From Sphingobacterium zeae (GTDB taxonomy: Bacteria; Bacteroidota; Bacteroidia; Sphingobacteriales; Sphingobacteriaceae): a DNA stretch of 64,000 nucleotides. The position numbers and the translations under genes were made by a program. The notes beneath the pieces were generated by a model that made no database searches, was not told the DNA's origin, and worked only from the letters and a program-made list of their open reading frames with translations. The stretch spans positions 5,270,001 to 5,334,000 of the forward strand of contig NZ_JAUTBA010000001.1 of assembly GCF_030818895.1 (NCBI RefSeq), written 5' to 3'. Every line of letters begins with the position of its first letter. The first letter of the stretch is position 1. This document shows, piece by piece, positions 17,561-26,595 of this stretch.

Positions 17561-18358
17561 TTATTTTAATGTCAAACAGGTACCAAACTGCCCTTGCTGG
17601 AATAAATGCAAATTATTAGCATTTCCAATATAGACCTCTTGAACACCTTTATTTATAGCATTGAATGCATTTTGCAGCTTAGGAATCATTCCTTCATGAA
17701 CGACACCGGATTCCTTCAGCTGTTCAAACTCTTCAGACTTGATGGTTGGGATGACAGAATTCTCATCTGTTACATCACGTAAAACACCATTTTTTTCAAA
17801 ACAGTAAACGAGAGACGTTTCATACAACGAAGCCAAAGACACCGCCAACGAGGAGGCGATGGTATCCGCGTTGGTATTAAGCAATTGACCAAGGCCGTTG
17901 TGTGTAATCGCTGAAAATACAGGAACAAACCCAGCTTCTAGAAATTTCTTAATCGCAAGGGTGTTTACAGAGTCATGGAGCAAATCACCCACAAAACCGT
18001 AATCGATATCCTTAACGGGACGCTTTATAGCTTTTATAACATCACCATCGGCTCCTGTTAATCCAACAGCATCACATTTCAAATTTTGTAATTTTGCAAC
18101 GATAGTCTTGTTAGTCAATCCAGCATATACCATCGTTACCACACGTAGCATCTCGTCATTTGTGACACGACGTCCCTCAATCATTTGGGCTTCAATCCCC
18201 AATTCATTGGCTAAACGAGTCGCAATTTTACCCCCGCCGTGGACAAGAATCTTCTTTCCTGACAATGCGGAAAACTTTTCTAAAAAAGAATCCAATTGGT
18301 GCTCATCATCAATAATATTGCCACCAATTTTAATTATATTTAATACACTATTAGCCAT
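17561..18358 (-). CDS. argB: N-acylglutamate kinase
   Basis: Phosphorylates N-acetyl- (or N-succinyl-) glutamate, the second step of arginine synthesis. The 265-residue amino-acid kinase has IIKIGGNIID at 8-17, KILVHGGGKIA near 35-45, VTNDEMLRVVTMVYAGLTNK near 65-84, and a C-terminal GMIPKLQNAFNAI with the conserved Lys. It lies between argF' and proC in the operon. With an ArgF' of the succinyl type nearby, it may act on N-succinylglutamate; sequence alone does not settle this. Confidence 0.93.
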   Translation of the reverse strand: MANSVLNIIKIGGNIIDDEHQLDSFLEKFSALSGKKILVHGGGKIATRLANELGIEAQMIEGRRVTNDEMLRVVTMVYAGLTNKTIVAKLQNLKCDAVGLTGADGDVIKAIKRPVKDIDYGFVGDLLHDSVNTLAIKKFLEAGFVPVFSAITHNGLGQLLNTNADTIASSLAVSLASLYETSLVYCFEKNGVLRDVTDENSVIPTIKSEEFEQLKESGVVHEGMIPKLQNAFNAINKGVQEVYIGNANNLHLFQQGQFGTCLTLK

Positions 18359-18409
18359 TACGCAACTTTTCCCAATAAAAATAGTTTTTCAATAATCAAT
18401 AGGACTGGA

Positions 18410-19372
18410 TTATACCAAATCCTCTAACATACGTTTCAAAACAACCTGAGCAGCCCATACACGGTTGCTAGCCTCTTTAATCACAAGTGAATTTGGCCCA
18501 TCCAAAATCTCAGATGATAACTCCAGATCTCTTCTTACAGGCAGACAATGCATGACTTTAGCGTCATTCGTCAAACTTAGCTTCTTATTATCCATCATCC
18601 AATTATCTTCCACACCGTATACCTCACCATATTCCTGATAAGAAGACCAATTTTTTACATAAACAAAATCAGCATTATTTAAACTTTCCTCGAGATTATT
18701 TGATATTGTTGCACCAGCAGTAAACTCGTCACTTAACTCGTATCCCATAGGCTGAGCTATTGTGAAATCGACCAATCCTTCTTCTTGTGCTTTACACATC
18801 CACTCTGCAAAAGAATTAGGTACTGCCTGAGGTAAAGCCTTAACGTGGGGAGCCCAAGCTAATACTACCTTTGGTTTTTCAACTTTCTTGTACTCCGTGA
18901 TGGTAATCATGTCCGTCAAACTCTGTAGCGGATGACGTGTTGCGCTCTCTAAGGAAACAACAGGAACGCCACAGTACTTCATGAATTTGTTAAAGAGGTC
19001 TTCGCTATAATCTTCTTCGCGATCTTTCAGTTTTGGAAACGACCGTAGTCCCAAGATATCACAATATTCACCCATTACAGCTGCGGCCTCACGAATATGT
19101 TCAACAGTTGTCCCGTTCATCACAACACCATCCTGTGTCTCAAGAGCCCAGCCGTCTTTATCCATATTCATGACCATGACATTCATCCCCAAATTCATCG
19201 CCGCTTTTTGTGTGCTTAAACGCGTACGTAAACTCGGATTCAAAAAAACAAGTCCCAACGTCTTATGCTGACCAAGTTCTTGATGATCATAGGGTGCAGC
19301 CTTCAAAACCAACGCTTCTTGAACAACGTCAGCTATACTAGGTACATCCTTAACAGAGAAAAATCTTTTCAT
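18410..19372 (-). CDS. argF': N-succinylornithine carbamoyltransferase (ArgF'-type)
   Basis: Transfers the carbamoyl group to an N-acylated ornithine, making N-acylcitrulline. The 320-residue protein has the carbamoyl-phosphate motif SLRTR (47-51), HPLQSL and HCLPVRRDLELS. The last replaces the HCLP-type ornithine-site motif of true OTCases and marks the AOTCase/SOTCase branch. The residue that separates N-acetyl from N-succinyl specificity (Glu92 in Xanthomonas AOTCase, Pro90 in Bacteroides fragilis SOTCase) aligns with Val90 here (VEHIRE). Published swaps of that Glu to Val gave succinyl specificity. The gene lies 133 bp after argD and 51 bp before argB. Confidence 0.92.
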   Translation of the reverse strand: MKRFFSVKDVPSIADVVQEALVLKAAPYDHQELGQHKTLGLVFLNPSLRTRLSTQKAAMNLGMNVMVMNMDKDGWALETQDGVVMNGTTVEHIREAAAVMGEYCDILGLRSFPKLKDREEDYSEDLFNKFMKYCGVPVVSLESATRHPLQSLTDMITITEYKKVEKPKVVLAWAPHVKALPQAVPNSFAEWMCKAQEEGLVDFTIAQPMGYELSDEFTAGATISNNLEESLNNADFVYVKNWSSYQEYGEVYGVEDNWMMDNKKLSLTNDAKVMHCLPVRRDLELSSEILDGPNSLVIKEASNRVWAAQVVLKRMLEDLV

Positions 19373-19505
19373 CTATATTTATTTATTCGAGTGCACTTCA
19401 ACGGACAATATTTAGACACGTCACACTCAGTATATATTTAAACTAATACAACACAATAAAATCTGCTCAGGCTAATACCATCATGGATTAAACCCAGCGA
19501 CAGTC

Positions 19506-20651
19506 TTATGCAACCGTTACTGCACTGATCTGCTTCTTCAATGCTACTAAAAATTGATCAGCATGCTCCTTCGTAATATTCAAAGCAGGCAGCAAGCGAA
19601 TGACAAAAGGCTTAGCTTCTCCAGTAAATATACGATTCTTTAACAAGAGATCTTTCTTTACATGAGCCAAAGATTCCGGCAATTCTATACCGATCATTAA
19701 TCCTCGACCTCTTACTTCGATAATCTCCTCAATCTGTTTAAGTTCATCAATAAGATATTGTCCCACCTGAGCAGCATTTTCCATAAGCTTCTCTTGTTGG
19801 ATAACCTCCAATACAGCCAATGCAGCTGCGCAGGCCATATGATTTCCTCCAAATGTAGTTCCTAAACTGCCATAAATAGCCTCAAATTTCGGTGAAATAC
19901 TAATTGCGCCAATAGGGAAACCATTTCCCATACCCTTTGCCATGGTATAAATATCTGCATCGACTCCGGAGTAGTCTTGCGCATAAAACAAGCCAGTTCT
20001 TCCATACCCACATTGTACTTCGTCGGCAATAAACACAGCGTTATATTCGTTACAAAGAGATCGGATCATTTGAAGGAAGGAGACTGAGGCTTCTCTGATC
20101 CCTCCTACGCCTTGAATACTTTCAATAATTACAGACGAAATTTCATTGCCATATGATTCAAAGGCGGCCTTTAAAGCTTCTTCGTCATTGAAAGGAAGAA
20201 AGAGAACGTTGTCTGTCTCATTAACCGGCGCCACGATACTGGGATTGTCTGTAGCTGCCACTGCAAGTGACGTTCTGCCATGAAAAGCTTTTGAAAACGC
20301 GATAACCTTTTTCCGTTTGTTATAAAAAGAAGCTAGCTTAAGCGCATTTTCGTTTGCTTCCGCCCCCGAATTACAAAGGAATAGATCATAATCAACCTTA
20401 CCGGAAACTTCCCCTAGTAATCGGGCAAGTTCACGCTGAATTGGAATTTCAACAGAGTTTGAATAGAAGCCAATACGGTTCAATTGTTCTGTGATACGTT
20501 GTACATAATGTGGGTGCGTATGTCCGATCGATATCACTGCGTGGCCACCATACAAGTCCAAGTAAGCATTTCCTTCGGCATCCCACACCGTCGATCCATT
20601 AGCCTTTACAATGTTAATGGGATTAATGGGATAAACATTAAATGGTTTCAT
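19506..20651 (-). CDS. argD: acylornithine aminotransferase
   Basis: A class-III PLP aminotransferase (381 residues) that makes N-acylornithine from the semialdehyde with glutamate. It shows LDLYGGHAVISIGHTHP near 33, FLCNSGAEANENALKLA near 92, FHGRTSLAVAATDN near 124, IADEVQCGYGRTG near 205, and the PLP-lysine region TMAKGMGNGFPIGA near 235. It is the first gene of the leftward arginine operon in this window. argC, argG and argH are not seen here and must lie elsewhere. Confidence 0.93.
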   Translation of the reverse strand: MKPFNVYPINPINIVKANGSTVWDAEGNAYLDLYGGHAVISIGHTHPHYVQRITEQLNRIGFYSNSVEIPIQRELARLLGEVSGKVDYDLFLCNSGAEANENALKLASFYNKRKKVIAFSKAFHGRTSLAVAATDNPSIVAPVNETDNVLFLPFNDEEALKAAFESYGNEISSVIIESIQGVGGIREASVSFLQMIRSLCNEYNAVFIADEVQCGYGRTGLFYAQDYSGVDADIYTMAKGMGNGFPIGAISISPKFEAIYGSLGTTFGGNHMACAAALAVLEVIQQEKLMENAAQVGQYLIDELKQIEEIIEVRGRGLMIGIELPESLAHVKKDLLLKNRIFTGEAKPFVIRLLPALNITKEHADQFLVALKKQISAVTVA

Positions 20652-20718
20652 CTTAATGAATTATAGATTGATAAACGAAATAGCTAGTAATAGAAAAAGC
20701 TATCAGATTTTAGCAATA

Positions 20719-20726
20719 CAAATATA
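20719..20726 (-). promoter_or_regulatory. possible -7 box for the arginine operon
   Basis: On the minus strand TATATTTG matches TAnnTTTG, 68 bp before the argD ATG. No good TTTG lies 19-21 bp further upstream, so only the -7 half is supported. Confidence 0.35.
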
Positions 20727-20757
20727 TTAGTTATAACGGTAGGAATGGTTATAAAAT

Positions 20758-20790
20758 AAAAAAAGTCCCCTTAAAAAGAGGACTTTTTTA
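20758..20790 (-). terminator. terminator of the ribosomal protein operon
   Basis: A hairpin with an AAAAAAGTCC / GGACTTTTTT stem lies just after rplQ. It ends the long S10-spc-alpha transcript before the arginine operon promoter region. Confidence 0.85.
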
Positions 20791-20808
20791 TGCTATATCA
20801 GAAGAAGA

Positions 20809-21312
20809 CTATTCTCCGTCAACTTTTTCTTCACCTTCTACCTCAGGTTTAACTTCTGCAGGAGCTTCAGTCTCGGCAGCAGCAGCTTTCTTAGCACCAC
20901 CACGACGGCGAGTAGCTTTTTTCTCAGAAGCAGCAGCTTTTTTACCGTAGATTTCGTTGTAATCAACTAACTCGATGAAAGCCATTTCTGCATTATCACC
21001 TAAACGGTTTTCCATTTTGATGATACGTGTATAACCACCTGGACGATTAGCCACTTTTTCAGATACTTCGCGGAATAAGATAGAAACTGCATCTTTATCT
21101 TTCAAGTAAGCGAATACTGTACGACGAGAGTGAGTCGTATCATTTTTAGATTTAGTAATCAAAGGCTCAACATACGTACGCAACGCTTTTGCTTTAGCCA
21201 AAGTCGTTGTAATACGTTTGTGTTTGATCAATGACGTCGCCATGTTAGCCAACATTGCTTTTCTATGGCTATCCGTACGGCCTAAGTGATTTACTTTTTT
21301 TCCGTGTCTCAT
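20809..21312 (-). CDS. rplQ: 50S ribosomal protein L17
   Basis: Large-subunit protein at the peptide exit side. The 167-residue product begins MRHGKKVNHLGRTDSHRKAM and has the family core KALRTYVEPLITKSKND. A C-terminal tail of about 45 residues rich in Ala, Lys and Glu, ending with an acidic stretch, extends past the usual length of about 120. Such tails are common in Bacteroidota. It is the last gene of the operon, 130 bp after rpoA. Confidence 0.97.
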   Translation of the reverse strand: MRHGKKVNHLGRTDSHRKAMLANMATSLIKHKRITTTLAKAKALRTYVEPLITKSKNDTTHSRRTVFAYLKDKDAVSILFREVSEKVANRPGGYTRIIKMENRLGDNAEMAFIELVDYNEIYGKKAAASEKKATRRRGGAKKAAAAETEAPAEVKPEVEGEEKVDGE

Positions 21313-21442
21313 TTTGGATTTTATTAAACTATATATACCGTTCTTGCATTCCCTAAATTACGACACATTCAATGGTTAATATTCCATCAAATTCAGCCAT
21401 TAGCACAAGAGGAATTATATATAGTGGTCGCTTATTAAATTA

Positions 21443-22435
21443 TTATTCTTCGTCTAATTTGTATTTTGCCAAGTTCATTCCGAATGACAAACCTTTCGAT
21501 TTCACCAGTTCTTGAATTTCACTTAACGATTTTTTACCGAAGTTTCTGAATTTCAACATATCAGCTACGTCGTAAGTAACCAACTCAGCTAATGTGCGAA
21601 TATCAGCAGCTTTCAAGCAGTTCAATGCACGCACAGAGAGATCAAGATCTACTAACTCTGTTTTCAAGATCTTACGCATGTGTAAGATTTCTTCATCAAC
21701 AACTTTAGTTTCTTCTTTTGTTTGAGATTCAAGAAGCATATTCTCATCAGAGAATAAAATAAAATGTTGAATTAAGATCTTAGCAGCCTCTTTCAGCGCC
21801 TCTTCAGGGTGAATTGAGCCATCAGTAGAGATATCCAACAATAATTTCTCGTAGTCAGTTTTTTGCTCTACACGGTAATTCTCAATGGTATATTTAACAT
21901 TCTTGATCGGAGTAAAGATCGAATCGATTGCGATAACACCTACTGGCGCATCAACGACTTTATTCTCATCAGCATTTACGTATCCACGACCTTTGGCAAT
22001 ACTCAATTCCAATTCAATTGTCACTGAATTATCCATGTTACAGATTACCATGTCAGGGTTTAAAACCGTAAAGTTATTAGAGAATTTGGTGATATCACCA
22101 GCTAAGAACTGTTCTTGACCATTGATTACTACAAATACCTTTTCGTTGTCGCCAATCTCACCTGTTTTTTTGAAACGGATTTGTTTCAAGTTCAAGATAA
22201 TTTCAGTTACGTCTTCAACGACACCTTTTATCGTTGAAAATTCGTGCGAAACGCCAGAAAACCTTATCGACGTAATTGCATATCCTTCTAAAGAGGACAA
22301 TAGAATACGGCGCAAAGCATTACCAATGGTTACACCAAAACCAGGCTCCAATGGACGAAATTCAAACGTACCATCAAAATCCGTAGATTTTTGCATGATA
22401 ACTTTATCCGGTCTTTGAAATGCTAAAATTGCCAT
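21443..22435 (-). CDS. rpoA: RNA polymerase alpha subunit
   Basis: The 330-residue alpha subunit scaffolds beta and beta-prime and contacts activators. The N-terminal domain has TIGNALRRILLSSLEGYAIT near 36 and GRGYVNADENK near 150. The C-terminal domain (about 255-325) has LDLSVRALNCLKAADIRTL and FRNFGKKSLSEIQELV, the usual DNA- and activator-contacting fold. It lies between rpsD and rplQ, the standard alpha-operon order. A long hairpin occupies the gap before it (22480-22522). Confidence 0.98.
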   Translation of the reverse strand: MAILAFQRPDKVIMQKSTDFDGTFEFRPLEPGFGVTIGNALRRILLSSLEGYAITSIRFSGVSHEFSTIKGVVEDVTEIILNLKQIRFKKTGEIGDNEKVFVVINGQEQFLAGDITKFSNNFTVLNPDMVICNMDNSVTIELELSIAKGRGYVNADENKVVDAPVGVIAIDSIFTPIKNVKYTIENYRVEQKTDYEKLLLDISTDGSIHPEEALKEAAKILIQHFILFSDENMLLESQTKEETKVVDEEILHMRKILKTELVDLDLSVRALNCLKAADIRTLAELVTYDVADMLKFRNFGKKSLSEIQELVKSKGLSFGMNLAKYKLDEE

Positions 22436-22479
22436 TTATTTTCTTTTAATTTTTTATTTGTAATAATAATAGTAATACA

Positions 22480-22522
22480 ATAGAAGATGCATACCCCAAA
22501 ATTGGACTATGCATTCTTCTAT
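22480..22522. repeat. intergenic hairpin between rpsD and rpoA
   Basis: A 14-bp stem with one bulged base (ATAGAAGATGCATA / TATGCATTCTTCTAT) and a 14-base loop fills about half of the 95-bp gap. No strong T-run follows on the minus strand, so it looks more like an RNA-stability or processing element than a terminator. Confidence 0.6.
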
Positions 22523-22530
22523 TTTATTTA

Positions 22531-23139
22531 TTATTTAGAGTATAACTCAACGATTAAGTTCTCTTTAATGTTTTCAGGAATATCAGCTCTTTCTGGATAG
22601 CTTAAGAAAGTACCTGTCAATTCCTTCGCATTCCACTCTAACCAAGAAAATTTATTTACAGTACGACCTGCAACTGAATTTGTAATGGCCTCAAGGGATT
22701 GAGAACGTTCACGAACTGCTACAACGTCACCAGGACGTAAGCTATATGATGGAATGTTAACAACTTCACCGTTAACAGTAATGTGTTTATGAGATACCAA
22801 CTGACGAGCAGCGGCACGGGAAGTAGCAATACCTAAACGGTAAACTACGTTGTCCAAGCGAGCTTCAAGTAATTTCAAGAAGATCTCACCTGTAATACCT
22901 TGTTTAGAGGAAGCTTTAGCAAATAGATTAGCGAACTGACGCTCCAATACACCATAAGTGTATTTCGCTTTTTGTTTTTCCAACAACTGAATAGCATATT
23001 CAGATTGTTTACCTCTGCGTTTAGAAGCTCCATGTTGTCCAGGAGGGTAATTTTTCTTTTCTAACGCTTTATCCGGGCCGAAGATCGGCTCTCTAAATTT
23101 ACGGGCAATTTTGGACTTAGGTCCTGTATATCTAGCCAT
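22531..23139 (-). CDS. rpsD: 30S ribosomal protein S4
   Basis: Primary 16S rRNA-binding protein, also an autogenous regulator of the alpha operon in enterics. At 202 residues it has MARYTGPKSKIARKFREP at the start, YPPGQHGASKRRGKQSEY near 31, and the S4 RNA-binding domain with RLDNVVYRLG and VSHKHITVNGEVVNIPSY. The N-terminal zinc-binding cysteines of some S4 proteins are absent, so it is the zinc-free form. Confidence 0.98.
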   Translation of the reverse strand: MARYTGPKSKIARKFREPIFGPDKALEKKNYPPGQHGASKRRGKQSEYAIQLLEKQKAKYTYGVLERQFANLFAKASSKQGITGEIFLKLLEARLDNVVYRLGIATSRAAARQLVSHKHITVNGEVVNIPSYSLRPGDVVAVRERSQSLEAITNSVAGRTVNKFSWLEWNAKELTGTFLSYPERADIPENIKENLIVELYSK

Positions 23140-23199
23140 TTTTTTTTACAATTAAAGTATCTATCAGCCTATAGCCAATGAATCTTATCTTTAAATTAA

Positions 23200-23589
23200 T
23201 TAAACTCTTCTACGTTTTGGAGGACGACAACCGTTGTGAGGAAGCGGAGTGATATCTTTAATAGTAGTCACATCAATTCCCACAGTTTGTAATGTTCTGA
23301 TAGCAGATTCACGACCAGCACCAGGACCTTTTACAAACACTTCAACTTTACGTAGACCCAAGTCGTGTGCAACTTTTCCACAGTCTTGTGCAGCTTGACC
23401 AGCAGCATATGGCGTGTTCTTTTTAGAACCACGGAAACCCATTTTACCAGCACTAGACCAAGAAATAGTTTGACCTTGATTATTCGTCAAAGTTACAATG
23501 ATATTGTTAAACGTTGCGTTAATGTGAGCCTGACCTACAGGTTCGATAACAACGATACGCTTTTTTGCAGCTTTTTTAGTTTTAGCCAT
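23200..23589 (-). CDS. rpsK: 30S ribosomal protein S11
   Basis: Platform protein of the small subunit near the mRNA exit. The 129-residue protein carries HINATFNNIIVTLTN near 22, SAGKMGFRGSKKNTPYAAG near 46, and the C-terminal family end ITPLPHNGCRPPKRRRV. It follows rpsM by 10 bp. Confidence 0.98.
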   Translation of the reverse strand: MAKTKKAAKKRIVVIEPVGQAHINATFNNIIVTLTNNQGQTISWSSAGKMGFRGSKKNTPYAAGQAAQDCGKVAHDLGLRKVEVFVKGPGAGRESAIRTLQTVGIDVTTIKDITPLPHNGCRPPKRRRV

Positions 23590-23599
23590 TTCTTATTTA

Positions 23600-23977
23600 T
23601 TATTTAGTAGCTTTTTTCTTGTTTGCAACTGTCTTACGTTTACCTTTACGAGTACGTGAGTTGTTTTTAGTACGTTGACCACGAACTGGTAAATGTTTAC
23701 GGTGACGCAATCCGCGGTAACAACCGATATCCATTAAACGTTTGATGTTTAATTGAACTTCGGAACGCAATGCTCCCTCAACTTTCAATTCGTCGTTAAT
23801 GATAGTACGAATTGCTGCCAATTGGTCATCATTCCATTCTTGTACCTTCACATCTTCGCTGATACCAGCCTTTTCCAAGATATATTCAGCTCTTGTACGA
23901 CCGATACCAAAAATATAGGTAAGGCCGATCACACCTCTTTTGTTTTTAGGTAAATCAATACCTGCTATCCTTGCCAT
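23600..23977 (-). CDS. rpsM: 30S ribosomal protein S13
   Basis: Head protein that contacts 50S L5 and tRNA. The 125-residue product starts MARIAGIDLPKNKRGVIGL, with the typical YIFGIGRTRAEYIL and the basic C-terminal GLRHRKHLPVRGQRTKNNSR. Upstream, rpmJ ends 31 bp away, as in most bacteria. Confidence 0.98.
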   Translation of the reverse strand: MARIAGIDLPKNKRGVIGLTYIFGIGRTRAEYILEKAGISEDVKVQEWNDDQLAAIRTIINDELKVEGALRSEVQLNIKRLMDIGCYRGLRHRKHLPVRGQRTKNNSRTRKGKRKTVANKKKATK

Positions 23978-24007
23978 ATAATATTAAGCTATTATTTTTT
24001 TAATGAA

Positions 24008-24124
24008 TTAACCCTGACGTTGTTTAAACTTAGGATTCTTTTTGTTGATTACAAAAACTTTACCTTTACGACGGATGATCTTACAGTCCGCGCTACGTTT
24101 TTTTATTGATGCTCTTACTTTCAT
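24008..24124 (-). CDS. rpmJ: 50S ribosomal protein L36 (zinc-free form)
   Basis: A 38-residue protein, short but clear: it begins MKVRASIKKRSADCK and ends with KFKQRQG. Zinc-binding L36 has a C-x2-C-x12-C-x4-H pattern. Here only one Cys remains, with Ser, Asn and Lys at the other ligand sites, so this copy should not bind zinc. Position between infA and rpsM is canonical. Confidence 0.95.
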   Translation of the reverse strand: MKVRASIKKRSADCKIIRRKGKVFVINKKNPKFKQRQG

Positions 24125-24169
24125 GATATTTATTTTTTCAAAAGCTTGCACTAATACAAGGGCTTACGG

Positions 24170-24388
24170 CTATTTATAGCGATAAGTAATCCTTCCTTTA
24201 GTCAAATCATACGGAGACATTTCCAATTTAACTTTATCACCAGGTAAAATTTTGATATAGTGCATGCGCATTTTACCAGAAATATGGGCAATGATTTCAT
24301 GTCCATTTTCCAACTCTACCCTAAACATAGCATTAGAAAGTGCCTCTCTAATTATACCGTCTTGTTCTATTGAGGCTTGTTTAGCCAT
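24170..24388 (-). CDS. infA: translation initiation factor IF-1
   Basis: A 72-residue S1-fold protein that binds the A site of the 30S subunit during initiation. It matches IF-1 along its length: IEQDGIIREALSNAMFRVEL, ISGKMRMHYIKILPGDKV and the ending YDLTKGRITYRYK. It lies between map and rpmJ. Confidence 0.98.
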   Translation of the reverse strand: MAKQASIEQDGIIREALSNAMFRVELENGHEIIAHISGKMRMHYIKILPGDKVKLEMSPYDLTKGRITYRYK

Positions 24389-24462
24389 ATATTCTCGATT
24401 AAATTTAATTTAAAAGCCTGCGAACAGGAGTGCAAAGATAAATAAAAATAATTGAAAACCAA

Positions 24463-25245
24463 TTACTTTTTACCCAAAACTTTCTCAACATGTTCGAATG
24501 TCAGCAACACATCCGGTTCTCCCTTACGGATTGCAACCATCTGTTCAAAGTGCGCTGATAATTTTCCATCCACTGTACTTACTGTCCAACCATCGTCCCA
24601 AAAACGAACACCAGCACGCCCTGCGTTGATCATCGGTTCGATACAAATGACCAAACCTTCTTCCAGTTTTGGGCCAGCACCTCGTTTTCCATAATTAGGA
24701 ACCTCAGGTTTTTCGTGTAAATGGTAACCTACACCATGCCCGACCAGTTCCCGCACAATTCCGAATCCGAATTTGCTCACATATTCCTGGACAGCCGAAG
24801 AAATATCTCCGACACGCTTACCAGCAACCGCCTGCTCAACCCCTTTGTACAATGATTCCTTTGTTACATCCAACAACAGTTGTGCTTCCTCAGATATTTC
24901 ACCTACACCAAAGGTATAAGCAGAATCACTGATAAAACCGTTCAAATTAACACCGCCATCAACTGAAACAAGATCTCCATCTTTAATTTCGTAATCGCTG
25001 GGAAAACCGTGTACAATTTGATCGTTGACAGATATACACAAAGAATATGGAAATCCCTGATAATTTAAGAACGCTGGCGTCCCTCCGTTATCATGAATAT
25101 ACTCATAAGCTAATTTATCAAGAGATATAGTCTTTACCCCTGGCTTAATCACTTTTGCGATTTCACCAAGCAATTGCGAAAGAACATCTGCTGACTTTCG
25201 CAATTGCTCTATATCTTCTGCTGACTTATAAAATACTTTAGACAT
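24463..25245 (-). CDS. map: type I methionine aminopeptidase
   Basis: Removes the initiator Met from new proteins. The 260-residue pita-bread-fold enzyme shows metal ligands in SVDGGVNLNGFISDSAYTF (two Asp near 97 and 108), VGHGVGYHLHEKP (His near 171), ICIEPM (Glu near 205) and a final Glu in HFEQMVAI. It follows secY by 9 bp. The adenylate kinase gene often found between secY and map in other phyla is absent here. Confidence 0.97.
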   Translation of the reverse strand: MSKVFYKSAEDIEQLRKSADVLSQLLGEIAKVIKPGVKTISLDKLAYEYIHDNGGTPAFLNYQGFPYSLCISVNDQIVHGFPSDYEIKDGDLVSVDGGVNLNGFISDSAYTFGVGEISEEAQLLLDVTKESLYKGVEQAVAGKRVGDISSAVQEYVSKFGFGIVRELVGHGVGYHLHEKPEVPNYGKRGAGPKLEEGLVICIEPMINAGRAGVRFWDDGWTVSTVDGKLSAHFEQMVAIRKGEPDVLLTFEHVEKVLGKK

Positions 25246-25254
25246 CTAAAGAAA

Positions 25255-26592
25255 TTAAATTGCCGAATGATCCATTCCCTCAACAGACGCAGCCGAACGG
25301 CCTTTAATACGACCTGTTTTCATTAATCCATCGTAATGACGCATCAACAAATGAGATTCAATCTGTTGCAAAGTATCCAACACCACACCTACTAAAATCA
25401 ATAAAGACGTACCTCCATAGAAGTGCGCAAATTGATTATTAATACCAAACAAACTTGCAATAGCAGGAAGAATAGCAATGATCGCTAAGAAAATCGCGCC
25501 AGGAAATGTAATATTTGATATTACGCGGTCTATAAAATTACTCGTCTCTAATCCCGGTTTAATACCCGGAACAAAACCTCCATTCTTCTTCATGTCGTCC
25601 GACATCTGTTGAGGATTCACCATGATTGCTGTATAGAAAAACGTAAAGGCGATAATTAACACCGCAAATGTTACGTTATACGCTACAGAAGTATAGTTAC
25701 TCAACGAAGTCAAAAACTCTGACTGAAGATTTGGGAAGAACTGCCCCAAACTCATCGGCACAAACATAATCGCCTGCGCAAAAATGATAGGCATTACACC
25801 TGCAGCATTTACCTTTAAAGGAATATACTGACGTACCCCACCGACTTGCTTGTTTCCAACAATTTTCTTCGCATATTGCACAGGAATCTTACGAACTCCT
25901 TGTACGATTAAGATCGTAAAGATCACAACGAAGAACAATGCCACAAATTCAAGCAACAATGGAATTGGACCACCACCACCTTTCGCCATTCTCGAAACCC
26001 ATTCCGCAGTGATACCACTTGGCAATTGAGCGATAATACCAGTCATGATGATCAAAGAAATACCATTACCGATACCTTTATCTGTAATTTTTTCCCCTAA
26101 CCACATCACAAATAAAGTACCGCCTGTCAAAACTATGGCAGTCAGAATAGTGAACAATGGATCTGCAATTGTCTTAGCACTTGGCTCGATCTGAGTACGC
26201 ACATAGGCAAAAGCTTGAAGCAAAGTAATCCCTAAAGTTAAATAGCGAGTAATTTGGTTCATTTTTTGACGACCACTTTCCCCTTCTTTCTGCATCTTTT
26301 GGAAGTAAGGAACCGCGATGCCCAACAATTGAACAACAATGGATGCCGAAATATATGGCATTACCCCTAAAGCAAAGATAGCTGAACGGGAGAATGACCC
26401 ACCCGCAAACATATCCAGTAAGCCTAATAAACCCTCTTTCTGACCAGAAGCCAGCGCATGAGGATTTACACCTGGTAATACCACGTGACATCCAATACGG
26501 TAAATCAAAAGAAAAAGTAAGGTATTTAGAATACGCGTACGTAAATCATCGATTTTCCAAATATTGGTTAAGGTTGTGATTAGTTTCTTCAT
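25255..26592 (-). CDS. secY: protein translocase subunit SecY
   Basis: The pore subunit of the SecYEG channel in the inner membrane. The 445-residue protein has ten membrane helices. Family features include the early plug region MLDMFAGGSFSRSAIFALG, LGEKITDKGIGNGISLII near 165, and KKNGGFVPGIKPGLET near 335 in the cytosolic loop that meets the ribosome and SecA. It lies 3 bp after rplO, in the usual spc-operon position. Confidence 0.98.
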   Translation of the reverse strand: MKKLITTLTNIWKIDDLRTRILNTLLFLLIYRIGCHVVLPGVNPHALASGQKEGLLGLLDMFAGGSFSRSAIFALGVMPYISASIVVQLLGIAVPYFQKMQKEGESGRQKMNQITRYLTLGITLLQAFAYVRTQIEPSAKTIADPLFTILTAIVLTGGTLFVMWLGEKITDKGIGNGISLIIMTGIIAQLPSGITAEWVSRMAKGGGGPIPLLLEFVALFFVVIFTILIVQGVRKIPVQYAKKIVGNKQVGGVRQYIPLKVNAAGVMPIIFAQAIMFVPMSLGQFFPNLQSEFLTSLSNYTSVAYNVTFAVLIIAFTFFYTAIMVNPQQMSDDMKKNGGFVPGIKPGLETSNFIDRVISNITFPGAIFLAIIAILPAIASLFGINNQFAHFYGGTSLLILVGVVLDTLQQIESHLLMRHYDGLMKTGRIKGRSAASVEGMDHSAI

Positions 26593-26595
26593 TTA

